This document shows positions 15,240-20,696 of a stretch of DNA of 20,696 bases, piece by piece; positions within the stretch are counted from its first letter, which is position 1, and every line of letters begins with the position of its first letter. This DNA comes from Desulfobacterales bacterium (GTDB lineage Bacteria; Desulfobacterota; Desulfobacteria; Desulfobacterales; UBA11574), in NCBI GenBank assembly GCA_012974475.1, contig JAAXQD010000207.1, positions 1 to 20,696 of the forward strand, written 5' to 3'. The translations under genes were made by a program, and so were the position numbers. The notes beneath the pieces were generated by a model. That model did no database searches, was not told the DNA's origin, and worked only from the letters and a program-made list of their open reading frames with translations.

Positions 15240-16550
15240 TTATATGCTAAGATATTTATCGAGTTCTCTTGGCGTAATGTGGACTCTATGATCTTCCCAG
15301 TCATTTATCTTAAGGGACATGTATGTGTTGTAAATCTGTTCCCCCAAAATTTCTTTCATAAATTTACTCCGTTCGGCTTCAACCAGCGCCTCGTACATGC
15401 TTTTTGGCAAGAACCGCCGGTCCCATACACGGTATCGATATTTCTTTTTATATGTGCTCCCGAAATCGGGCTGGCCGCAGTCAAGATCTCTCTCTATGCC
15501 TTTAAGCCCCATGGCAATTAACATAGCAATCTGAAGATATGGATTGCCTGCCGGGTCAGGGCTTCTCAACTCTATTCTCGTACCTTCGGGGTTGTAGCTA
15601 TAGGGCACCCTGACCATAGAACTTCTATTCCTGAACCCCCATCCTCTGATAATAGGCGCTTCCCTATCCAGCACGTATGCCTTGTATGAATTGAAAGTCG
15701 ATGCCATGATGATCGACGTTTCCCTGGCATATTTCAAAATACCGCCAATAAATTTTTTGCAGATACTGCTGATATTACCTTCGCTGTCTGAATCGTAAAA
15801 CAGATTTTTCCCATCTAGATCCTGCATGGAAATATGAATATGGAAAGCATTTCTGTTAAAATCGTCAAATGGTTTGGGCATGAACGTCGCGTGATAACCG
15901 AGCTCTAAAGCAACCATCTGTGTTATATAGTTAAATAGTATGGTACGGTCCGCCGCGGTCAAAGGGTCGGCACACTCCAGATTGATTTCATGCTGTGAAG
16001 GCGTGACCTCATGATGGGCTTTTTCAAACCGAATCCCACATGCTTTTAGAACGGCAATAATTCTGTTCCGTACCAGTTCTCCCTTATCATGGGGAGTTGA
16101 CTGAAAGTAACCGGCTTTGTCAGAATGAACTTTTTCACCGTGTTCATCTTCACGAAGTAGAAAAAATTCATGCTCAGGACCGACCAGAAACTTGAGGCCA
16201 TACTCTGTTTCCGCCTTTTTCAGGATACCTTCCAGAACAGATCTGGGATCGACTCGTGCACGAGATTTTTGATCATCATAAACATGCCCTATAAAGAAAC
16301 CACGTTTATTATCCCCAAATTCCACAACTCGAAAACTCTCCGGATCTGGAAAAAGGAGCCGGTCGCTGCTGTCAACAGTAGCGTATCCAGCAACGGAGCT
16401 TCCATCAAAACCGATTCCATGTGCTATGATCAATCCAATGTTGTCTGGATTTATCGGCAAATTCATGATTCTGCCGTTCAGATCGGTAAAAAAGATCTTT
16501 GTAAGCGTCGTCTCTTTTAATGCCATATTGATATCTTCGATGGTCGCCAT
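15240..16550 (-). CDS. Divergent glutamine synthetase-family ligase
   Basis: A 436-residue type I glutamine synthetase-fold ATP-dependent amide ligase. ATP/metal residues are kept: GFDGSSVAG (48-56), Glu128 in GPEHEFF, Glu181 and Glu188 in HEVTPSQHE, His237 and His239, and Glu327/Arg329 in RIELRSPDP. The glutamate pocket is changed: the canonical NGSGMHxH reads NRNAFHIH (232-239) and the canonical SYKRLVPGYEAP reads SYKAYVLDREAP, so the Arg that holds the substrate carboxylate (Arg321 in Salmonella GS) is Ala291. The adenylylation Tyr motif (NLYDLP) is absent. It probably joins ammonia or an amine to another acid. First gene of the ligase-aminomutase-peptidase unit. Confidence 0.85.
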   Translation of the reverse strand: MATIEDINMALKETTLTKIFFTDLNGRIMNLPINPDNIGLIIAHGIGFDGSSVAGYATVDSSDRLLFPDPESFRVVEFGDNKRGFFIGHVYDDQKSRARVDPRSVLEGILKKAETEYGLKFLVGPEHEFFLLREDEHGEKVHSDKAGYFQSTPHDKGELVRNRIIAVLKACGIRFEKAHHEVTPSQHEINLECADPLTAADRTILFNYITQMVALELGYHATFMPKPFDDFNRNAFHIHISMQDLDGKNLFYDSDSEGNISSICKKFIGGILKYARETSIIMASTFNSYKAYVLDREAPIIRGWGFRNRSSMVRVPYSYNPEGTRIELRSPDPAGNPYLQIAMLIAMGLKGIERDLDCGQPDFGSTYKKKYRYRVWDRRFLPKSMYEALVEAERSKFMKEILGEQIYNTYMSLKINDWEDHRVHITPRELDKYLSI

Positions 16551-16968
16551 TTTTTTATTCCCCGCTTTGATGATTTAATTTAAGTTATAGAACCCTATTA
16601 ATTCACTTAGAATACCCCCTTACAAGCGACGATTTCACATTGCAATAGATTTTACCAATAATTTGGAAAAAATATAATAATATTGCCTTAAGATAGTCCG
16701 CATATTTGCAACAGTTCTCTGAAAATGTTACATGTTTTATTGGTCAGCATTATCATTACATCTGTTTTATGGTATCACAACACAAATTTTTTGATTGTTT
16801 TTTCCGGATTTCTCTATTTCAATGAAGCCCCCTTCGCATACGGAATCTTCGATTCAGTTAAACAAAAAAGATAGATGGGTTTCAGGGGGTAAACTTTGCT
16901 TCGACAAATGGACGGAACTTAAAAAAAATCATAAAATTGAAACCCGATAAGGAACCGGGTGTGTAAAA
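16551..16968. other. AT-rich divergent intergenic region
   Basis: About 420 bases between the divergent ligase and DUF523 genes with no convincing gene. It should contain promoters in both directions. On the minus strand a sigma54-like GG/GC pair (16641-16658) has 11 instead of 10 bases between its elements. Just upstream of the DUF523 start, ACCCG and CGGGT (about 16943-16961) could form a small hairpin with AAGGA in its loop. None of this is firm. Confidence 0.4.
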
Positions 16969-17463
16969 ATGATTAAATTGCTGGTCAGTGCCTGTTTGAT
17001 GGGTGAACATGTGCGCTATAATGGGGGTGCTGTTAAGATATTGGATCGTCGCCTATTGGAGTGCTGGCAGGGTCAGGACCGTGTGGTGCTTTTTTGTCCG
17101 GAAGTCGCCGGAGGGCTTATGGTCCCCAGACCGTGCTCGGAAATCTCCCATGGCGATGGGAAAAAGGTATTGTGCGGTGATTCCAGGGTCATTAACATCC
17201 ATGGGAATGATGTTACGGAAAGTTTTCTGAAGGGCGCTCAAAAAGCGGTCGAACTGGCTCGCTCCATGAAAATCCGGATGGCCGTCCTGAAAGATGGCAG
17301 CCCTTCCTGCGGCAGCGCTTATATTTATGACGGGCGTTTTGCCGGGATAAAAAAGCCGGGCAAAGGTGTAACCGCTGCGCTTCTGGAAGAAAATGATATC
17401 CGTGTTTTCAGTGAACGGGAAATCCCCAAGGCATCTGAATATTTAAAAACTCTTGAGCTCTAA
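16969..17463 (+). CDS. DUF523 family protein
   Basis: A 164-residue cytoplasmic protein of the DUF523 (YbbK-like) family. Family marks are SACLMGEHVRYNG (8-20), CPEVAGGLMVPRPCSEI (42-58), LKDGSPSCGSAYIYDG (about 107-122) and KPGKGVTAALLEE (about 128-140). The conserved cysteines (Cys9, Cys42 and the Cys of SPSCG) suggest a redox or metal role, but the function of the family is not established. Length is typical for the single-domain form (some relatives are fused to DUF1722). ATG 16969 has only a distant AAGGA. It ends 12 bases before the Fe-S pseudogene and probably formed an operon with it. Confidence 0.88.
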   Translation: MIKLLVSACLMGEHVRYNGGAVKILDRRLLECWQGQDRVVLFCPEVAGGLMVPRPCSEISHGDGKKVLCGDSRVINIHGNDVTESFLKGAQKAVELARSMKIRMAVLKDGSPSCGSAYIYDGRFAGIKKPGKGVTAALLEENDIRVFSEREIPKASEYLKTLEL

Positions 17464-17475
17464 TATGAGATGGTT

Positions 17476-17791
17476 ATGGCTCACCATACAGCCAAATCCG
17501 GTTATGTACAGCTTGTCGATCGTTTGAATCGCTTTCTTCAGGGGTCGTCGCCTTCTGAGCTGTTATATAGAATTCTGGAACTGCTGCGGGTGCTGCTGCG
17601 AGACCATGATTGCCACTCGAAAATTCGCGATTCTGCATCCGGGTCACACCACCAATTTTATCTCCGAGATTCAAGATGATGGGTGTAACGGATGTCGAAA
17701 ATGTGTCAGCGTATGCCGTTTGGGTGGTTTGGGAATCGTTAGAAAGAACAAACGCATGGATGCGTCGACACTCATTCCAAAATTTCTTTAA
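17476..17791 (+). pseudogene. 4Fe-4S-binding protein relic, internal deletion
   Basis: ATG 17476 opens MAHHTAKSGYVQLVDRLNRF and continues to YRILELL (37 residues), the N-terminus of a multi-hundred-residue ferredoxin-like protein family common in Desulfobacterales. The frame then changes: from about 17579 another frame reads CCGCCCETMIATRKFAILHP and continues with TNFISEIQDDGCNGCRKCVSVC, the family's C-terminal Cys-rich and [4Fe-4S] region. The joint falls in AACTGCTG (17579-17586), which encodes both the end of ELL and, in the other frame, the start of the expected (N)CCGCC, so deletion between short repeats is likely. Beyond the first CxxCxxCxxxC the frame degenerates and stops at 17789-17791, overlapping the sirtuin gene's 3' end. 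No working Fe-S protein can be made. Confidence 0.8.
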
Positions 17792-18644
17792 ACACTTGTA
17801 AAATATTCGGCAAAGCCTTACTGCTGGGTTGCTTTATAAAAAAACCGCGCCTGCTTTTTAACGCCAGATTCGAGAATGGATTCTCCTCGATGTTGATATC
17901 GATGATGATGCCGTCACGATTTTTTACTTCCCATACCACCTGGTTCGGAAGATTGGTGGCGCCGGAGGTTCCAACGACAATCAGGAGTTCAGTTTCCCCG
18001 GCGACGTTCAGCGCACTGTGGTATCGGTAGAAATGCTCGTTATACATTTCATCAAACCAGAGTACATGAGGCCGCGTACGGCTGCCGCAATCCGGGCACA
18101 TCAGCAAATTGCGGTCCTTTTCCGTTAAATTTTTATTTTTTTCTCTGCGGCTCAAATCTTCCGGGATCGGATACACTTTTAATGCACATTTGCCGGCGCA
18201 GCGCATGAAAAAAACGTTTCCGTGAATTTGAAACGTTTTTTCCAAACGGTTTCCGGCCCGCAAATGCAGATTGTCTACATTTTGAGTGATCAGCGTAAAA
18301 CGGTCTTTGAAAAGCGTTTCCATTTCAACCAGGGCAAGATGTCCCGGATTCGGTAAGGCGTTTCCACAAACGCCGATCCGGTAGAGATACCATTTCCAAA
18401 CCTCATCGGGTTTTTTCACGAACATGCTATGGGTCGCCATTTCCTGGGGATGGTATTCCTTTGAACCGATGGTCCAGTACCCTTCGGGCCCACGGAAGGT
18501 GGGGATTCCGCTTTCAGCAGAGATGCCGGCACCGGTTAAAATTGTAATGCGCCCCAAACCGTGTGCGAAATCTTGAAGCGTCTTTGTAAGATGTCGATTC
18601 AACACAGGGTGTACTGTATACATGAAACTGTACAATGATACCAT
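17772..18644 (-). CDS. Sir2-family NAD-dependent protein deacylase
   Basis: A sirtuin that removes acyl groups from lysines while consuming NAD+. From ATG 18644 it has 290 residues: NAD-binding GAGISAESGIP (38-48), FRGPEGYW (50-57), QNVDNLH (121-127), catalytic His141 in IHG, and a zinc site Cys149-x3-Cys153 with Cys183-x2-Cys186 (the first pair is CxxxC instead of CxxC). GTSGATNLP is the usual second nucleotide motif. The start is uncertain: the frame is open to GTG 18719, only five bases from mpl, and ATG 18623 is also possible; no candidate has a clear ribosome site. It is divergent from mpl, and its end overlaps the Fe-S pseudogene tail by 20 bases. Confidence 0.88.
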   Translation of the reverse strand: MVSLYSFMYTVHPVLNRHLTKTLQDFAHGLGRITILTGAGISAESGIPTFRGPEGYWTIGSKEYHPQEMATHSMFVKKPDEVWKWYLYRIGVCGNALPNPGHLALVEMETLFKDRFTLITQNVDNLHLRAGNRLEKTFQIHGNVFFMRCAGKCALKVYPIPEDLSRREKNKNLTEKDRNLLMCPDCGSRTRPHVLWFDEMYNEHFYRYHSALNVAGETELLIVVGTSGATNLPNQVVWEVKNRDGIIIDINIEENPFSNLALKSRRGFFIKQPSSKALPNILQVFKEILE

Positions 18645-18724
18645 AATTTTGTATGATCCATATCGACGTGTCCTCGATTTTCGTGCTTTAAAAATGATTT
18701 TTTTGAAAAAGGAACCCACAAAAA

Positions 18725-20146
18725 ATGGATTTGAGCAAAAACCGAATCCCTGACAATGTCAAACGCATACACCTGACTGCCATTTGCGGCACCGGGATGG
18801 GAGCTCTCGGCAGTATGCTAAAGGATATGGGCTTTGAAGTGAGTGGTTCGGATGAAAAGGTATATCCACCCATGAGCGAATTTCTCTCCGGAAAAGGCAT
18901 AAAGATTGTGGAGGGTTTTAGCGAAAAGAATGTTTTATACGGCCCGGATTTGGTTGTTGTGGGGAATGCCGTCTCAAAAGATAATCCCGAAGTTGTCGGA
19001 ATGCATCGAATGGGCCTGGAATTCTGCTCCATGCCCCAGGCGGTTAACCGATTTATTGCTGCCGACAAAAAGCCGCTGGTGATAACCGGGACCCATGGCA
19101 AGACCACCACCGCATCCATATTGGCCTGGATTCTCCATGACGCCGGGTTTGATCCGAGTTATATGATCGGTGGGATTTTGAAAAATTTCGGGAGCAATTA
19201 CCGTCTTGGAAACGGCGAATATGTGGTCATCGAAGGGGATGAATACGACACGGCTTATTTTGATAAAGGTCCGAAATTTCTACATTATGATCCATCGATG
19301 GCGATACTGACCAGTGTTGAATTCGATCATGCCGATATATTTAGAGACATGGACCATGTGAAGCAGGCGTTTAATACATTTATCGGCAACATTTCACCCC
19401 AGAGCACCCTCATCGCATTCGACGGCGATAAAAACATTTCCGATTTAATCAAGGGCAGACCGTGTCGGGTCGAAACATACGGCCGGAATACAACCGCGTT
19501 ATGGCGTCTAGGAAAAGTCACCCTTAAACCGCCGTGGACCTTCTTCGAAGTGTTAAATCACCATGAGCTTTTTGGAAGTTTCAAAACACGACTGGTCGGA
19601 GAGCACAACCTTTTGAATTCACTGTCCGCCATTGCCGTTGCCCACCGGCTGAAGATACCGGCAACGGCTATTTCAAGGGCATTTGAAACATTTGAAGGTA
19701 TTAAGCGGCGTCAAGAGGTCCGGGGCCAAAAAAACGGCATTACGGTCATGGACGATTTTGCCCATCATCCCACGGCGGTTCGGGAGACCATCCGGGCGGT
19801 AAAACCTTTCTATCCGGACGGACGTCTTGTTGCTGTTTTTGAACCCCGAACCAATTCCAGCATGCGCAGTGTGTTTCAGAACATTTATCCCCTTTCATTC
19901 GACGGGGCAGACATCATATGCATCCGCCACCCTTCGCGCTTGGATAAGATCCCGGCCGAAGAAAGGTTTTCTTCTCAAAAACTGGTGGCCGACCTTAAAG
20001 ATCGCGGAAGGAAAGCCTACCATTTCCCGGATACAGATTCGATCATCGATTTTTTGGTCGCAGAAACCAGACCCAATGATATTGTCCTGGTTATGTCCAA
20101 CGGCGGCTTTGACAACATTCACGAAAGACTATTGGAATTATTGTGA
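18725..20146 (+). CDS. mpl: UDP-MurNAc:L-Ala-gamma-D-Glu-meso-DAP ligase (murein recycling)
   Basis: Mur-ligase-family enzyme that attaches the recycled tripeptide L-Ala-gamma-D-Glu-meso-DAP to UDP-MurNAc, bypassing MurC, MurD and MurE. The 473 residues have the N-terminal UDP-binding HLTAICGTGMGALG (16-29), the ATP loop GTHGKTTT (122-129), the Mpl-typical EGDEYDTAYFD (170-180), HYDP (187-190), EFDHADIF, and the C-terminal domain with DDFAHHPTAVRETI and FEPRTNSSMR, which separate Mpl from MurC. Length is typical. AAAGGAA (18708-18714) precedes ATG 18725 by ten bases. It implies a Gram-negative with DAP-type murein and peptide recycling. The stop overlaps the tail of the convergent integrase relic by nine bases. 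Confidence 0.94.
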   Translation: MDLSKNRIPDNVKRIHLTAICGTGMGALGSMLKDMGFEVSGSDEKVYPPMSEFLSGKGIKIVEGFSEKNVLYGPDLVVVGNAVSKDNPEVVGMHRMGLEFCSMPQAVNRFIAADKKPLVITGTHGKTTTASILAWILHDAGFDPSYMIGGILKNFGSNYRLGNGEYVVIEGDEYDTAYFDKGPKFLHYDPSMAILTSVEFDHADIFRDMDHVKQAFNTFIGNISPQSTLIAFDGDKNISDLIKGRPCRVETYGRNTTALWRLGKVTLKPPWTFFEVLNHHELFGSFKTRLVGEHNLLNSLSAIAVAHRLKIPATAISRAFETFEGIKRRQEVRGQKNGITVMDDFAHHPTAVRETIRAVKPFYPDGRLVAVFEPRTNSSMRSVFQNIYPLSFDGADIICIRHPSRLDKIPAEERFSSQKLVADLKDRGRKAYHFPDTDSIIDFLVAETRPNDIVLVMSNGGFDNIHERLLELL

Positions 20147-20696
20147 ATATTGGTTTGGAGTCGTTTGCGGGTGCGTATGGGGTGCGTTTGAGTGCAGGTT
20201 GTCAAGCTCATCCACTTCCGATTTAAACTGTCCGGGGATCCAGTGAGCATAGACATCATAAGTGATTTTTATGCTGCTGTCTTCTCAATGCACATAAAAT
20301 AGATGGATAATAAGTACCGTCCACAAAGATCTTTGCATGTTCAAGCAAAAGGTGTGATTCTGATTCTGTCAGAGGATCTATTTCAAACTTTTTCTTTTTG
20401 TACTTCAACACCAAGTCCCGCAAGGGATTTGATTCAATCAACTCAAGCTCGACAGCATATGCCAGAACACCGTTTATCGGCGCTCGTATCAGTTTAATTG
20501 TGTTGAGATTCAACCCTTCAGCATATTTCTTATCAAAAAAGGCTTTAAGGTCTTTGCGCTTGATCTTATTAACAGGGATTGAACCGAAATGAGGTAAAAT
20601 GTGATTATTTAGGTTGTTCAGATAATTTTCCCGTGTTGACTCTTTCCAGTCGTGAGGCAATGCAAGCCACATCTTTGCATGCTCTTTGAAGGTAGG
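20138..20696 (-). pseudogene. Tyrosine recombinase (integrase) relic, core deleted; partial at window edge
   Basis: Minus-strand reading is open from the window edge (PTFKEHAKMWLALPHDWKEST) through the SAM-like N-terminal DNA-binding domain (NYLNNLNNHILPHFGSIPVN, then NTIKLIRAPINGVLAYAVEL) and LTESESHLLLEHA up to YPSILCALR near 20284, where the catalytic domain should begin. It then breaks. In another frame, SSIKITYDVYAHWIPGQFKS plus EVDELDNLH runs from 20278 to a TAA at 20138-20140; this is the usual integrase C-terminus with the nucleophilic Tyr. The catalytic Arg and the HxxR segment are missing, so it is inactive. The tail ends inside the 3' end of mpl, marking an old integration edge. 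The true start lies outside the window. Confidence 0.88.

Noticed and set aside
16641..16658. Sigma54-like promoter (GG ... GC on the minus strand) upstream of the ligase gene
   Set aside because: The GG and GC elements are 11 bases apart instead of the strict 10, and the flanking bases match poorly.
17606..17791. A separate 61-residue ferredoxin gene starting at ATG 17606
   Set aside because: The same frame is open upstream and encodes the family's CCGCCCE segment. The ATG is an internal Met of the C-terminal piece of the deleted Fe-S protein, and the second cluster motif is missing.
20256..20672. A complete 138-residue DNA-binding protein
   Set aside because: The frame is open to the window edge upstream, and the matching integrase C-terminus follows in another frame, so it is a pseudogene piece.

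Overview
The window looks like chromosomal DNA of a Gram-negative anaerobe of the Desulfobacterota, most likely a Desulfobacterales-type sulfate reducer. This rests on gene content, not on any rRNA or marker phylogeny: Mpl-type murein recycling, a relic of a tungsten aldehyde:ferredoxin oxidoreductase (AOR), a relic of an Fe-S protein family I know mainly from Desulfobacterales, a class II aldolase/MoaD/ThiF neighbourhood, a TPR-PilZ pair and several tiny Cys-rich proteins. No rRNA, tRNA or CRISPR array was seen.

Layout. (1) 1-4830 (+): a complete branched-chain amino acid ABC importer (binding protein, LivH, LivM, LivG, LivF) behind a very good sigma70-type promoter, with a strong intrinsic-terminator hairpin between the binding protein and the permease genes. 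(2) 5075-7068 (+): NAD kinase, a MoaD/ThiS-like sulfur carrier ending in Gly-Gly-Gly, and its likely ThiF/MoeB-type activating enzyme. (3) 7073-8464 (-): a two-domain class II aldolase-like protein, preceded by the two fused ends of an AOR gene whose core has been deleted. (4) 8833-9779 (+): an HD-domain phosphohydrolase and a 29-residue membrane peptide. (5) 9867-11272 (-): a TPR-like protein and a PilZ protein with a possible zinc site. (6) 11599-12811 (+): two small Cys-rich proteins and a CBS-CBS-ACT protein. (7) 12870-16550 (-): a putative three-gene operon of a divergent glutamine-synthetase-family ligase, a KamA-family radical SAM aminomutase and an M20 peptidase. (8) 16969-20146: a DUF523 protein, an Fe-S pseudogene, a sirtuin (-) and mpl (+). 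(9) 20138-20696 (-): a tyrosine-recombinase pseudogene running off the window.

Two things stand out. First, three unrelated genes (AOR, an Fe-S protein and an integrase) each keep a recognisable N-terminus and C-terminus while the catalytic core is missing, with a frameshift at the joint. This points to deletional decay; at the Fe-S gene the joint lies in a short sequence that both ends would plausibly share. Second, the ligase-aminomutase-peptidase operon has substitutions at the substrate-binding positions of both the ligase and the aminomutase. It is therefore unlikely to be ordinary glutamine synthetase plus lysine 2,3-aminomutase, and may make or process an unusual beta-amino acid or amide. 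The aldolase, MoaD and ThiF genes next to the dead AOR look intact, so they are either orphaned or serve something else.
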